Part shown: positions 27,816 to 40,508 of the stretch, in pieces | Layout: each line of letters opens with the position of its first letter | Numbering within the stretch: the first letter of the stretch is position 1 | Assembly (NCBI RefSeq): GCF_015209745.1 | Contig: NZ_CP063657.1 | Location: 806,001-870,000 of the forward strand | DNA length: 64,000 nt | From: Lysobacter avium | GTDB taxonomy: Bacteria > Pseudomonadota > Gammaproteobacteria > Xanthomonadales > Xanthomonadaceae | Reading direction: 5' to 3' | Made by a program: the position numbers and the translations under genes | The notes under the pieces: generated by a model | Told to the model about the DNA's origin: nothing | What the model saw: only the letters and a program-made list of their open reading frames with translations | Database searches by the model: none

Positions 27816-27902
27816 ATGCCCGCAAACGCGCACGTTTCATTTTGCCTGACCCCAGCCCGGCGCCGACCGGCAGCGGTGGCTATCCTCGGGGCCGCGGCGT
27901 GA
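27816..27902 (+). CDS. Possible 28-codon leader ORF before the thioesterase gene
   Basis: ATG 27816 is preceded by a strong ribosome-binding site (GAGGAG, 6 bases away) yet reaches a TGA at 27900-27902. That TGA overlaps an in-frame GTG codon of the thioesterase (GTGA). Either it is a short upstream ORF that couples translation, or it is the true N-terminus of the thioesterase separated by a one-base shift near the T4 run at 27840-27843. The peptide itself shows no recognisable features. Confidence 0.35.
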   Translation: MPANAHVSFCLTPARRRPAAVAILGAAA

Positions 27903-28405
27903 TCGGCAGCCAGCGCGAGCTGACCCTGCGTTTCCTCGCCGAACCGGCTGATGTGAACTACGGCGGCAAGGTGCACGGCGGCGTGGTGATGAAGTGGATC
28001 GACCAGGCCGGATACGCCGCCGCGGTCGGCTGGAGTGGCACCTACAGCGTGACCGTCGCCGTGGGCGGCATCCGCTTCATGGCGCCGATCCGGATCAGTG
28101 ACCTGGTAACGGTGCGCACCAAGCTGGTCCACACCGGCACCAGCAGCATGCATTTCTCGGTGGAGGTCGCCGCCCGCGACCCGATGGGCGGCGAACCGCG
28201 CCTGTGCACTCACTGCGTGATCGTGTTCGTCGCCCTGGATGGCGTGGAGGGAAAGCCGACCGCGGTGCCTGCCTGGGAGCCGGTGAGCGAGGACGATCGC
28301 GAGCTGGCCGAGTACGCGCAGCAGGTCATGGCGCTGAGCAAGGGAATCGAGCAGACCGTGGAGCGCTATCGGCAGGCGCACGACGCCCACGACGCCGACG
28401 CCTGA
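27842..28405 (+). CDS. Hotdog-fold acyl-CoA thioesterase
   Basis: Acyl-CoA hydrolase of the YciA/4HBT-II group. The fold is visible: LRFLAEPADVNYGGKVHGGVVMKWIDQAGYAAA, with the Asp in the family's N-G-x-x-x-G-G block, then FMAPIRISDLVTVRTKLVHTGTSSMHFSVEV and HCVIVFVALD. The start is uncertain. TTG 27842 opens the frame but has no ribosome-binding site, GTG 27899 overlaps the stop of the leader ORF, and a good site precedes an out-of-frame ATG at 27816. The conserved domain begins near residue 27 of the longest version. Confidence 0.85.
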   Translation: MPDPSPAPTGSGGYPRGRGVIGSQRELTLRFLAEPADVNYGGKVHGGVVMKWIDQAGYAAAVGWSGTYSVTVAVGGIRFMAPIRISDLVTVRTKLVHTGTSSMHFSVEVAARDPMGGEPRLCTHCVIVFVALDGVEGKPTAVPAWEPVSEDDRELAEYAQQVMALSKGIEQTVERYRQAHDAHDADA

Positions 28406-28448
28406 GTACCGTCACGCGCGCCGGTTCACAAACCCCGATCCCGGAAAC

Positions 28449-28476
28449 GAATCAGCCGCCCGGAGGCGGCTGATTC
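28449..28476. terminator. Bidirectional terminator between thioesterase and NlpC/P60 gene
   Basis: Perfect 12-bp stem GAATCAGCCGCC/GGCGGCTGATTC with loop CGGA, between two convergent genes. The flanking T/A runs are short, so strength is uncertain. Confidence 0.65.
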
Positions 28477-28525
28477 TGCAAATGCGGGTCGGTTCGGCGT
28501 ATTGCCCGGCGTATTGCCCGGCGAA

Positions 28526-29227
28526 TCAGCTGCCGGCCAGTCGCCGCGCCTGCATGTACTTGCCGCTCCAGTAACCCTTTTCCAGGCTGGAGACCATGAC
28601 GTCCTTGCCGGTGCTCGGTGCATGCACGAAGCGGCCTTCGCCGACGTAGATGCCGACGTGGTCGATCCGGCCCTTGCGGCCGAAGAACACCAGGTCGCCC
28701 TCGGCGAGCTCCTTCTTGCTGGCAACCAGTTCGCCGGAGTTGGCCTGCTCGCGCGACACCCGCGGCAGGTCGATGCCCATCGCATTGCGGAACACGTAGC
28801 TGACCAGGCCGCTGCAATCAAAGCCCTTGTCGGGCGTGTTGCCACCCCAGCGGTACGGGGTGCCCAGCAGGGTCAGCGCGCGCTGCAGAATGTTGCGTGC
28901 GCTGTGGTCGGGTGGGGTGTAGTCCTCGGCGACGGCGGCGGCCTTGCCTGAAGCCAACATGCCGCTGATGTCGCTGGCCAGGCTCAGGGCCCGGTCCGGC
29001 ATGCTCATGGCATCCGGCATCATCACCGGCATGTCGGCCATCGAAGGCATCGGCGCCTCGGTGGACTGTGTCGCCAGCGCCGGCAGCGCGGGAAGCGCCA
29101 GCAGAGCTGCAAGGAAGAGGGAGAATCCTGCCGGCCGACGTCGGGCGGAGGGAGCGGTGGTGCGCGCTGGGCGGCTTGATAAGAGTGTCGTCACGCGGTC
29201 ATCACTGAAACAGGACGGGGCGATCAT
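28526..29227 (-). CDS. Secreted NlpC/P60 peptidoglycan endopeptidase (copy 1)
   Basis: Protein of about 233 residues cleaving D-Glu-mDAP type bonds in stem peptides. The C-terminal domain has TLLGTPYRWGGNTPDKGFDCSGLVSYVF with the catalytic Cys, GDLVFFGRKGRIDHVGIYVGEGRFVHAPS with the His, and a conserved third position. The N-terminus carries a hydrophobic signal (FSLFLAALLALPALPALA) and a Met-rich linker (PMPSMADMPVMMPDAMSMP). Met-rich linkers of this kind are unusual and may bind metal (inference). Adjacent to a second NlpC/P60 gene in the same direction. Confidence 0.9.
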   Translation of the reverse strand: MIAPSCFSDDRVTTLLSSRPARTTAPSARRRPAGFSLFLAALLALPALPALATQSTEAPMPSMADMPVMMPDAMSMPDRALSLASDISGMLASGKAAAVAEDYTPPDHSARNILQRALTLLGTPYRWGGNTPDKGFDCSGLVSYVFRNAMGIDLPRVSREQANSGELVASKKELAEGDLVFFGRKGRIDHVGIYVGEGRFVHAPSTGKDVMVSSLEKGYWSGKYMQARRLAGS

Positions 29228-29312
29228 GCACTCCAAACGCTGCCATGACGTTCATATTCCGTAAAACTTTCGTTAATTAGCGTGAAGGCAATGCGAAAAC
29301 TGCGCATTCAGT

Positions 29313-29888
29313 TCACTCAATCACCCGCTTGGCGCCGGTGTAGTGGTCGCGCCAGTACGCACCATCCAGATGGTCCAGGCGGACGGTGCCGCCGCTGCTG
29401 GGGGCGTGCACGAAGCGCCCATCGCCCACATAGATGCCCACGTGGCTGACCTGGCCGCGGCTGCCGAAAAACACCAGGTCGCCTGCCGTGAGCTGGCGCG
29501 GCTGGATCTTCTGCCCCTGGTAGGCGGCCAGCGCGCTTGACGAGCGCGGCAGCTTTTTGCGCAGCATGTCGTCGTAGACGTAGTTGACCAGGCCGCTGCA
29601 GTCAAAGCCCGACTGTGGCGTGTTGCCACCGTAGCGGTAGGGCGTGCCGACCAGGCTGATCGCCCGCATCAGCACCGAATTGGACGCCTCCGGATCGACC
29701 GGCGCATTGCGCCCCCAGTCACGGCTGGGTGCCGGTGTGGCCGCCTTGGATCGAACCGATTTGCCGCCACCGCCGCAACCCGCCAGCACCGCGGCGAGGG
29801 CAAGGAGCAGCAGCCAGCGCCCGGTTGCCTGCAGGATCGCTGCTGGCGTGTGGGCGGGGATGCCGGGATAATGCGCGGCTTTCGTCAC
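29313..29888 (-). CDS. NlpC/P60 peptidoglycan endopeptidase lipoprotein (copy 2)
   Basis: Lipoprotein of about 191 residues with lipobox LAAVLAGC followed by a Gly stretch. The NlpC/P60 domain closely matches copy 1: LVGTPYRYGGNTPQSGFDCSGLVNYVY with the catalytic Cys, GDLVFFGSRGQVSHVGIYVGDGRFVHAPSSGG with the His. GTG 29888 was chosen because the longer ATG at 29960 would overlap the divergent FKBP start codon. Copy 1 and copy 2 probably arose by tandem duplication, one becoming an outer-membrane lipoprotein. Confidence 0.9.
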   Translation of the reverse strand: MTKAAHYPGIPAHTPAAILQATGRWLLLLALAAVLAGCGGGGKSVRSKAATPAPSRDWGRNAPVDPEASNSVLMRAISLVGTPYRYGGNTPQSGFDCSGLVNYVYDDMLRKKLPRSSSALAAYQGQKIQPRQLTAGDLVFFGSRGQVSHVGIYVGDGRFVHAPSSGGTVRLDHLDGAYWRDHYTGAKRVIE

Positions 29889-29958
29889 GGCATGTAGCTT
29901 CCCTGCTTCTGTCGTTGGCGGCAACCTGCCTTTTGTCCTGCTTCCCACGAGTACCGCC

Positions 29959-30438
29959 ATGAAAATCGAGAAAGACCGCGTCGTCAGCTTCCATTACTCC
30001 GTCGCCGAGCAGGGCAGCGATGTGATCGAAACCTCCGAAGGCCGCGAGCCGCTGGTGATCCTGGTGGGCCACGGCAACATCATCCCCGGCCTGGAAAAGG
30101 CGATGGAAGGCCACGAGGCCGGCGACAGGATCACCGCCGACGTGACGGCGGCAGATGCCTACGGCGAAGCACAGGAAGGCATGATCCAGCGCGTGCCGAA
30201 GAAGTACTTCAAGGGCACCCGTCTTGCCCCGGGCATGCAGGTGACCCTGCAGACCAAGTTCGGCCCGCGTCCGGTGACGGTGCAGAAGGTCGGCATGAGC
30301 GTGGTCGACGTCGACCTCAACCACCCGATGGCCGGCAAGGACCTGAGCTTCAACATCGAGATCATCGACGTGCGTGAGGCGCAGGCCGAGGAGATCGAGC
30401 ACGGCCACGTCCACGGCGACGGCGGCCACCAGCACTGA
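29959..30438 (+). CDS. slyD: FKBP-type peptidyl-prolyl isomerase, SlyD-like
   Basis: Cytosolic PPIase of 159 residues. The FKBP half has VSFHYSVAEQGSDVIETSEGREPLVILVGHGNIIPGLEKAMEGHEAGD and the inserted-in-flap chaperone domain contains GEAQEGMIQRVPKKYF, DLNHPMAGKDLSFNIEI. The C-terminus is His-rich (EHGHVHGDGGHQH), as in SlyD, which binds nickel and assists hydrogenase assembly. The His tail is short (five His), so metal-buffering may be modest. Followed 14 bases later by hutG. Confidence 0.92.
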   Translation: MKIEKDRVVSFHYSVAEQGSDVIETSEGREPLVILVGHGNIIPGLEKAMEGHEAGDRITADVTAADAYGEAQEGMIQRVPKKYFKGTRLAPGMQVTLQTKFGPRPVTVQKVGMSVVDVDLNHPMAGKDLSFNIEIIDVREAQAEEIEHGHVHGDGGHQH

Positions 30439-30452
30439 CAACGGCGGCGGTC

Positions 30453-31247
30453 ATGGATACCTTTGAACTGCACCGCGGGACGACGGCGTTGCTGGTCAGC
30501 CTGCCGCATGACGGGAGCGCCATCCCTGACGCCATGGCCGAACGCATGACCCTCGGCGCGCGCACCGCGCCGGACACCGACTGGCACGTGTCCCGCCTGT
30601 ACGCGTTTGCCCGCCAACTGGGCGCATCGGTGCTGGTGCCGCGCTACTCGCGCTACGTGGTCGACCTGAACCGTCCCGCCGATGACGTATCGCTGTATCC
30701 CGGACAGAACACCACCGGCCTTTGCCCGACCGTGCGGTTCAACGGCGAGCCCGTGTACGCGGAGGGCGAGGCGCCGACCCGGGCGGAGATCACCGAGCGC
30801 GTGCGGCGCTACTGGAAGCCCTACCACGACGCCCTGCAGGCAGAACTTGAGCGGCTCGTAACGGCCCACGGCCGGGCGCTGCTGTGGGAAGGCCACTCGA
30901 TTCGCGGCAGCAATCTGCCCTACCTGTTTCCCGACCGGCTGCCCGACCTCAACCTGGGCACCGCCGATGGCGCCAGCTGTTCGCCGCAGGTCCAACTCGG
31001 CCTGGAGGCGGTGCTGGGCGAGCAGCGTGAGTACGACTGGGTCGCCAACGGCCGCTTCAAGGGCGGCTACATCACGCGCCACTACGGCGCGCCGGAGAAG
31101 GGCGTGGACGCGGTGCAGCTGGAGATCAGCCAGCGCTGCTACATGGACGAGGACTCCACACGCTACCTGCCCGAGCGCGCCGCGCCCCTGCAGCGCCTGC
31201 TCGAGGACCTGTTGGTGAATGCGCTGGCAATGACCGCCCAGCGCTGA
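30453..31247 (+). CDS. hutG: N-formylglutamate deformylase
   Basis: Hydrolyses N-formyl-L-glutamate to glutamate and formate, last step of one histidine-degradation route. The 264-residue protein shows the family signature: LVSLPHDGSAIPD, APDTDWHVSRLY, SRYVVDLNRP, LLWEGHSIRGSNLPYLFPDRLPDLNLGT and FKGGYITRHYGAP. No hutH, hutU or hutI lies nearby, so it may act in a split pathway or on another formyl substrate. It follows the FKBP gene and converges on parE with 13 bases between. Confidence 0.93.
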   Translation: MDTFELHRGTTALLVSLPHDGSAIPDAMAERMTLGARTAPDTDWHVSRLYAFARQLGASVLVPRYSRYVVDLNRPADDVSLYPGQNTTGLCPTVRFNGEPVYAEGEAPTRAEITERVRRYWKPYHDALQAELERLVTAHGRALLWEGHSIRGSNLPYLFPDRLPDLNLGTADGASCSPQVQLGLEAVLGEQREYDWVANGRFKGGYITRHYGAPEKGVDAVQLEISQRCYMDEDSTRYLPERAAPLQRLLEDLLVNALAMTAQR

Positions 31248-31260
31248 TTGGCTGGCCTGC

Positions 31261-33180
31261 CTAGACCTCCAGCGTCGCCAGATCGCCCTTGTCTTCCAGC
31301 CAGGCCTTGCGGTCGCCGGCGCGCTTGCGTGCCAGCAGCATGTCCATCAGCGCGTGGGTCTGCGTGCCTTCCTCCACGGTCAGCTGGACCAGCCGCCGCG
31401 TGTCGGGATGGATGGTCGACTCGCGCAGCTGCGAGGGGTTCATCTCGCCCAGACCCTTGAAGCGGGTGACGTTGACCGTGCCGGCCGAGCCTTTTTTGCG
31501 TTCGGCCTTCTCGCGCTCGATCTTCTCCAGCAGGATCCGCTTCTCCTCCTCGTCCAGGGCGTAGAACACCTGCTTGCCCAGGTCGACCCGGAACAGCGGC
31601 GGCATCGCCACGAATACGTGGCCGGCGGCCACCAGCGCGGGGAAGTGCTGCAGGAACAACGCGCACAGCAAGGTGGCGATGTGCAGGCCGTCCGAATCCG
31701 CGTCGGCCAGGATCACGACCTTGCCGTAGCGCAGCCCGCTCAGGTCGTCCTTGCCGGGATCGCAGCCGATCGCCACGGCGATGTCGTGCACTTCCTGCGA
31801 GGCCAGCACGCTGCCCGACGCGACCTCCCAGGTGTTCAGGATCTTGCCGCGCAGGGGCAGGATCGCCTGGAAGTCCTTGTCGCGCGCCTGCCGCGCACTG
31901 CCACCGGCCGAGTCGCCCTCCACCAGGAACAATTCGGTGCGTGAGAGGTCCTGGCTGATGCAGTCGGCCAGCTTGCCGGGCAGGGCGGGTCCCTGGGTGA
32001 CCTTCTTGCGGGTGATCTGTTTCTCGGTCTTGAGCCGCGCACTGGCGCGTTCGATCGCCAGCTGCGCGATCCGCTCGCCCAGTTCGACGTTCTGGTTGAG
32101 CCACAGGGTGAAGGCATCCTGCGCGGCGGCCTCCACGAAGCCGGCGGTCTGGCGCGAGCTCAGGCGCTCCTTGGTCTGGCCGCTGAACTGCGGGTCCAGC
32201 AACTTCACGCTGAGCACGAAGGCGACCCGGTCCCAGACATCCTCCGGGGCCAGCTTGACCCCGCGCGGGAGCAGGCTGCGGAAATCACAGAATGCGCGCA
32301 GGGCATCGGTGAAACCGCTGCGCAGGCCATTGACGTGGGTACCGTGCTGCGCGGTCGGGATCAGGTTGACGTAGCTCTCCTGGACCAGCTCGCCGTCAGG
32401 CGCCCAGGCCACCGCCCAGTCGACCGTCTCCGAATCCTTCTCCAGCTTGCCGACAAACAGCTCGGGCGGAAGCAGCTCGCGCGCGGGGTGATCGGCGCGC
32501 AGTTCGTCGAGCAGGTAATCGCTCAGGCCGTCAGCGTAGTGCCATTCCAGGCGCTCGTTGGTGGCCACGTCCAGCAGCTTCACGGTCAGGCCGGGGCAGA
32601 GCACCGCCTTGGCGCGCAGCAGGTGCTTGAGGGCCCGCAGGTTGAACTTCGGGGTGTCGAAGTATTTGGGATCGGGCCAGAAGTGCAGGCGCGTGCCCGT
32701 GTTTCGGCGACCCACGCTGCCGAGGGTTTCAAGCTCGGTGACCCGCTCGCCGTCGGCGAACCCCATCCGCTGCTCGACGCCGTCGCGCTTGATGGTGACG
32801 TCCAGCCGCGTCGACAGGGCATTGACCACGCTGACGCCCACGCCGTGCAGGCCGCCGGAGAAGGTGTAGTTCTTGTTGCTGAACTTCCCGCCGGCGTGCA
32901 GGCGGGTCAGGATCAATTCCACCCCGGGCACGCCTTCATCCGGGTGGATGTCCACCGGCATGCCGCGTCCGTCGTCGCTGACCTCGCAGCTGCCGTCGGC
33001 GTGCATCACCACCTCGATGGTCCTGGCATGCCCGGCCAGCGCCTCGTCCACGGCGTTGTCGATGACCTCCTGGGCCAGGTGGTTGGGCCGGGTGGTGTCG
33101 GTGTACATGCCGGGGCGACGCTTGACCGGGTCCAGCCCGGAGAGGACTTCGATGTCGGCGGCGTCGTAGCGGTTGTTCAT
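31261..33180 (-). CDS. parE: DNA topoisomerase IV subunit B
   Basis: ATPase subunit of topoisomerase IV, decatenating sister chromosomes with ParC. Motifs: VKRRPGMYTDTT, VIDNAVDEALAGH with the catalytic Glu, DDGRGMPVD, GGLHGVGVSVVNALS in the ATP lid, QTKERLSS, and the TOPRIM EGDSAGGSARQ, LPLRGKILN and DADSDGLHI. It is 639 residues, close to the usual 625-630. It begins at ATG 33180 with the divergent 299-base gap toward the Ala-rich gene. parC is not in the window. Confidence 0.96.
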   Translation of the reverse strand: MNNRYDAADIEVLSGLDPVKRRPGMYTDTTRPNHLAQEVIDNAVDEALAGHARTIEVVMHADGSCEVSDDGRGMPVDIHPDEGVPGVELILTRLHAGGKFSNKNYTFSGGLHGVGVSVVNALSTRLDVTIKRDGVEQRMGFADGERVTELETLGSVGRRNTGTRLHFWPDPKYFDTPKFNLRALKHLLRAKAVLCPGLTVKLLDVATNERLEWHYADGLSDYLLDELRADHPARELLPPELFVGKLEKDSETVDWAVAWAPDGELVQESYVNLIPTAQHGTHVNGLRSGFTDALRAFCDFRSLLPRGVKLAPEDVWDRVAFVLSVKLLDPQFSGQTKERLSSRQTAGFVEAAAQDAFTLWLNQNVELGERIAQLAIERASARLKTEKQITRKKVTQGPALPGKLADCISQDLSRTELFLVEGDSAGGSARQARDKDFQAILPLRGKILNTWEVASGSVLASQEVHDIAVAIGCDPGKDDLSGLRYGKVVILADADSDGLHIATLLCALFLQHFPALVAAGHVFVAMPPLFRVDLGKQVFYALDEEEKRILLEKIEREKAERKKGSAGTVNVTRFKGLGEMNPSQLRESTIHPDTRRLVQLTVEEGTQTHALMDMLLARKRAGDRKAWLEDKGDLATLEV

Positions 33181-33479
33181 CAGGCAGCGGTTCGCGTTGG
33201 GTCGGGGAAGTCAGCTCGCCAGAATGGCGGGCGGCACCGTGGATGGTCAAGGAAGCAAAGGTCGGAAGCCGATTGGACGGGCGTCACGAGGCGGTGGTGA
33301 AAGCGGTCCCGGACTTGGCGGCTTCCATAACGGGGCGTGAAATCGGGCCGCGTAAAGGTCCCGTTATTCAGTATTTGGCAGGGTCGGCGTCGGTAGGTTC
33401 GTGGGCGTCGCTGAGGGGAGCGGCAGTGATCCAGGACGGCAGTCGCCATCCGCACACCCCACCAAGGAGATGTACCCAG

Positions 33480-35608
<2,129 letters not shown>

Positions 35609-35651
35609 GCGCCCCGCGCTTCGGCGCCGTTTGCATGAATGGAGAAGTGCA

Positions 35652-36485
35652 ATGAAGTTGTGCGGTTTCGACATCGGCCTGGACCGGCCGTTCTTCCTGA
35701 TCGCCGGGCCCTGCGTGATCGAGTCGATGCAGTTGCAGCTCGACACTGCCGGCACCCTGAAGCAGATCACCGACGAGTTGGGCATTCCCTTCATCTTCAA
35801 GTCCAGCTTCGACAAGGCCAACCGCACCTCGATCTCCGGCTTCCGTGGCCCGGGCATCGAGGAGGGCCTGAAGGTGCTGGCCGAGGTCAAGAAGCAGATC
35901 GGCGTGCCGGTGCTGACCGACGTCCACGAGTACACGCCGATGGACGAGGTCGCCTCGGTGGTCGACGTACTGCAGACCCCGGCGTTCCTGTGCCGGCAGA
36001 CCGACTTCATCCAGAAAGTCGCCAGCGCCGGCAAGCCGGTCAACATCAAGAAAGGCCAGTTCCTGTCGCCGTGGGAGATGAAGCACGTGGCCGACAAGGC
36101 GCTGGCCACCGGCAACACCGACATCATGGTCTGCGAGCGCGGCGCCAGCTTTGGTTACAACAACCTGGTCAGCGACATGCGCAGCCTGGCCGTGATGCGT
36201 GACACCGGTTGCCCGGTGGTGTTTGATGCGACCCATTCGGTGCAGTTGCCCGGCGGCGCGGGCGGCAAGAGCGGCGGCCAGCGCGAATTCGTGCCGGTGC
36301 TGTCGCGCGCCGCGATGGCGGTGGGCATTTCCGGCATCTTCATGGAAACCCATCCCAACCCGGACGAAGCGCTGTCCGACGGCCCCAACGCCTGGCCGCT
36401 GGACCGGATGCGCGCGCTGCTGGAGACGCTGATGGCCATCGATGAAGTCACCAAGCGCCACCCGTTTCTTGAATCCCAAACCTGA
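35652..36485 (+). CDS. kdsA: 3-deoxy-8-phosphooctulonate (KDO-8-P) synthase
   Basis: Condenses phosphoenolpyruvate with arabinose-5-phosphate to make KDO-8-P for LPS. The 277-residue protein has [64 protein letters not shown] and [13 protein letters not shown]. It lacks the metal-binding Cys of the metallo class in the IAGPCVIES context plus the second-site changes, so the class is not decided here. Starts 43 bases after pyrG with GGAGAAGTGC upstream of ATG. Confidence 0.96.
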   Translation: MKLCGFDIGLDRPFFLIAGPCVIESMQLQLDTAGTLKQITDELGIPFIFKSSFDKANRTSISGFRGPGIEEGLKVLAEVKKQIGVPVLTDVHEYTPMDEVASVVDVLQTPAFLCRQTDFIQKVASAGKPVNIKKGQFLSPWEMKHVADKALATGNTDIMVCERGASFGYNNLVSDMRSLAVMRDTGCPVVFDATHSVQLPGGAGGKSGGQREFVPVLSRAAMAVGISGIFMETHPNPDEALSDGPNAWPLDRMRALLETLMAIDEVTKRHPFLESQT

Positions 36486-37790
<1,305 letters not shown>

Positions 37791-37799
37791 CACCCGCGC

Positions 37800-38120
37800 A
37801 TGCGCTGGATGGTGGCATTGTTGGTGGCACTGGTGGCGCTGCTGGTGTTCCTGCAAGACCGCCTGTGGGACGGCGAGGGCGGCCGTGACTCGGTCGCCGC
37901 GCTGGAGCAGCGCGTGCAGCAGCAGGCCCGCGAAAACGAGGGCCTGCAGCAGCGCAACGATGCGCTGTCCGCCGAAGTGGAAGACCTCAAATCCGGCGAG
38001 GCGGCGGTCGAGGATCGTGCCCGCAGCGAGCTGGGCATGATCCGCCCCGGCGAGACCTTCTACCGCGTGGTCGAGCCGGATCCGGCAACGCCTGCGGATC
38101 CGGATCCGGTCCCCCAGTGA
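37800..38120 (+). CDS. ftsB: Cell-division protein FtsB
   Basis: Divisome protein linking FtsL and FtsQ, 106 residues. One N-terminal membrane helix (MRWMVALLVALVALLVFLQ), then a coiled coil (VAALEQRVQQQARENEGLQQRNDALSAEVEDLK) and the typical end ARSELGMIRPGETFYRVV. The gene sits in the conserved eno-ftsB-ispD-ispF order. Its stop overlaps the GTG of ispD (GTGA). Confidence 0.93.
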   Translation: MRWMVALLVALVALLVFLQDRLWDGEGGRDSVAALEQRVQQQARENEGLQQRNDALSAEVEDLKSGEAAVEDRARSELGMIRPGETFYRVVEPDPATPADPDPVPQ

Positions 38121-38824
38121 GCCGGCATGGCACGCCGTCGGTGTGGGCAATCCTTCCCGCCGCCGGTCGTGGTGCGCGCTTTGGCGGCGACGTGCCCAAG
38201 CAGTATCTGCAGATCGCCGGACAACCCCTGATCGCGCACGCACTGGACGCGCTGCTCTCGCATCCACAGGTTGCGGGCGCGATGGTGGCGCTGGCCGCCG
38301 ATGACCGGCATTGGCCGGGCTGGACCACCCGCCACGGCAAGCCGGTCCTGCGCTGCGTGGGTGGCGGCGAGCGGGCGGATTCGGTGCTCGCGGCCTTGCA
38401 GGCACTGCCGCCCGGCCCGGAAGACAGCCTGGTAATGGTCCACGACGCAGCGCGTCCCAACCTGCACCCATCCGATCTGGAGCGGCTGTTGCATGCCGCG
38501 TCCGGGGACCGCGACGGCGCGATCCTCGCTGCCCCGGTGCGCGACACCCTCAAGCGCGCCGACGCGGAGGGACGTATCGCCGCGACCGAGCCGCGCGCCG
38601 CGCTCTGGCGTGCACTGACCCCGCAGGTGTTCCGTCGCGGCCTGCTCACCGATGCCTTGCTGGCGGCCCGCGCCGACGCAGTCCAGGTGACCGACGAGGC
38701 CATGGCGGTCGAACGCGCAGGCCTGCGGCCGCGGCTGGTCGAAGGGCGCGAGGACAACCTCAAGGTCACCACGCCGGCCGATCGCGACCTGGCGGAGTTC
38801 CTGCTCTCGCAGCGCCAGCGCTGA
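38117..38824 (+). CDS. ispD: 2-C-methyl-D-erythritol 4-phosphate cytidylyltransferase
   Basis: Third step of the MEP isoprenoid pathway: CTP plus MEP gives CDP-ME. The 235-residue protein starts with the nucleotide-binding WAILPAAGRGARFGGDVPKQYLQIAGQPLI, then GGGERADSVLAAL and VMVHDAARPNLHPSDLERL, and the end LVEGREDNLKVTTPADRDLA. GTG start at 38117 overlaps the ftsB stop, so it is translationally coupled. Confidence 0.95.
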   Translation: MSRHGTPSVWAILPAAGRGARFGGDVPKQYLQIAGQPLIAHALDALLSHPQVAGAMVALAADDRHWPGWTTRHGKPVLRCVGGGERADSVLAALQALPPGPEDSLVMVHDAARPNLHPSDLERLLHAASGDRDGAILAAPVRDTLKRADAEGRIAATEPRAALWRALTPQVFRRGLLTDALLAARADAVQVTDEAMAVERAGLRPRLVEGREDNLKVTTPADRDLAEFLLSQRQR

Positions 38825-38920
38825 CCGCCGGGTCGAACGCAACCCGAGCGAGCCAGAGGTCACCCGACGCGGCGTAGGCGACAATGTCGCCCCCAATTCG
38901 TTGCAGCAGGACCGGCATCA

Positions 38921-39400
38921 ATGAGCATCCGCATAGGCCAGGGTTACGACGTCCACGCATTCGGCCACGGCGATCACGTCGTGTTGGGCGGGGTCCGGGT
39001 TCCGCACGACCGCGGCGTGCTCGCCCATTCCGACGGCGACGTGGTCATCCATGCGCTGTGCGACGCCATGCTCGGGGCGCTCGCGCTTGGCGATATCGGC
39101 ACCCATTTTCCGCCCAGCGATCCGCGCTGGAAGGATGCCGACAGCCGCACGTTCCTGCGCCATTGCCGTCAGCTCGCGTCCGAGCGCGGCTGGGCGTTGG
39201 GCAACGCCGACGTCACCGTGATCTGCGAGCGCCCGAAAGTCGGTCCACATGTCGCGGTGATCCGCACCCTGTTGGCGGCCGACCTCGGCGCCGATGTCGA
39301 TACCGTCAGCGTAAAGGCGACCACATCGGAGCAGCTCGGCTTTACCGGCCGCGGCGAAGGGCTTGCCGCGTTGGCGGTGTGCCTGCTGGTGCGCGGATGA
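38921..39400 (+). CDS. ispF: 2-C-methyl-D-erythritol 2,4-cyclodiphosphate synthase
   Basis: MEP-pathway enzyme forming the cyclic diphosphate from CDP-ME 2-phosphate. The 159-residue trimer has the metal site GQGYDVHAF with Asp and His, [49 protein letters not shown] and [19 protein letters not shown]. It follows ispD after 96 bases. Its TGA overlaps the ATG of truD (ATGA). Confidence 0.96.
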   Translation: MSIRIGQGYDVHAFGHGDHVVLGGVRVPHDRGVLAHSDGDVVIHALCDAMLGALALGDIGTHFPPSDPRWKDADSRTFLRHCRQLASERGWALGNADVTVICERPKVGPHVAVIRTLLAADLGADVDTVSVKATTSEQLGFTGRGEGLAALAVCLLVRG

Positions 39401-40476
39401 GCGATGCCGGCGCGGCGGGTCCCGCGGACAGTGCGCCCGCCGCTGACACGCGTGCCCACGGCGAGCCCGTGCTGTCCGCCCGGATGCGCGCAGCGCCGGA
39501 GGACTTCTTCGTCGAGGAACTGGCCGGCTTCGAACCCTCCGGCAGCGGCGAGCACCTGCTTCTGACGGTGCAGAAGCGCGGCATGAACACCGCTTTCGCC
39601 GCCCGCAGCATTGCCCAGTGGGCCGGCGTGGACGACATGGCGATCGGCTACGCCGGGCTGAAGGATCGCCACGCGGTGACCCGCCAGCGCTTCAGCGTGC
39701 ACCTGCCGCGCAAGGTCGCCCCGGACGTTGCCGCGTTGCAGGTGGACGGACTGCAGGTGCTGGAACAGGCGTGGCACGCGAAAAAGCTCCCGCGCGGTGC
39801 GCTGGCCGGCAACCGCTTCGTGCTCGTCCTGCGCGACGTCGTCGGCGACCCCGCCGCGATCGAGGCGCGCCTGCAGCAGATTGCCCGGCGCGGCGTGCCG
39901 AACTTCTTTGGCGAGCAGCGATTTGGCCGCGATGGCAACAACCTGGGCAAGGCGCTGGCGATGTTCGAAGCCCGCCGGGTCCGTCGCGACGAACGCGGCA
40001 TGCTGCTCTCGGCCGCGCGCTCGGTGCTGTTCAACCAGGTGCTGCAGGCGCGGGTCGAGGCGCACTGCTGGGATACGCCGTTGAAGGGCGAGGTGTGGAT
40101 GCTGGATGGCAGCCGCAGTGTGTTCGGGCCCGAACCGGTCACTCCGGAGATCGAACAGCGCCTGTCGGCGTTCGACATCCATCCCAGCGGCCCGCTGTGG
40201 GGCCGCGGCGAGCTGCGCAGCAAGGACGATGCGCTGGAGCTGGAGCAGGGCGCACTGGCCGACCAGGTATCGATGCGCCTGCGCGCCGGTCTGGAGCAGG
40301 CCGGCCTGAAGCAGGGGCGGCGATCGCTGCGCCTGCGCGCCGACGCCCTGCGCTGGCACTGGCTGGACGCCGCGACGCTGGAGCTGTCATTCAACCTGCC
40401 GCCGGGCACCTACGCCACGGTGGTGCTGGCGGAACTGGGCGCGGTCTTCGACGGCTCCGGCCCGTCCGGCGCCTGA
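39397..40476 (+). CDS. truD: tRNA pseudouridine(13) synthase
   Basis: Makes pseudouridine at position 13 of tRNA(Glu). The 359-residue protein has the motif-II-like [21 protein letters not shown] with the catalytic Asp, [28 protein letters not shown] and [12 protein letters not shown]. Its N-terminus is longer and Ala-rich ([24 protein letters not shown]), likely disordered. Co-translated with ispF by ATGA. Confidence 0.93.
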   Translation: MSDAGAAGPADSAPAADTRAHGEPVLSARMRAAPEDFFVEELAGFEPSGSGEHLLLTVQKRGMNTAFAARSIAQWAGVDDMAIGYAGLKDRHAVTRQRFSVHLPRKVAPDVAALQVDGLQVLEQAWHAKKLPRGALAGNRFVLVLRDVVGDPAAIEARLQQIARRGVPNFFGEQRFGRDGNNLGKALAMFEARRVRRDERGMLLSAARSVLFNQVLQARVEAHCWDTPLKGEVWMLDGSRSVFGPEPVTPEIEQRLSAFDIHPSGPLWGRGELRSKDDALELEQGALADQVSMRLRAGLEQAGLKQGRRSLRLRADALRWHWLDAATLELSFNLPPGTYATVVLAELGAVFDGSGPSGA

Positions 40477-40508
40477 TCAGCCGCAGCCCTCGCAGTGCCG
40501 GGCTCGCG

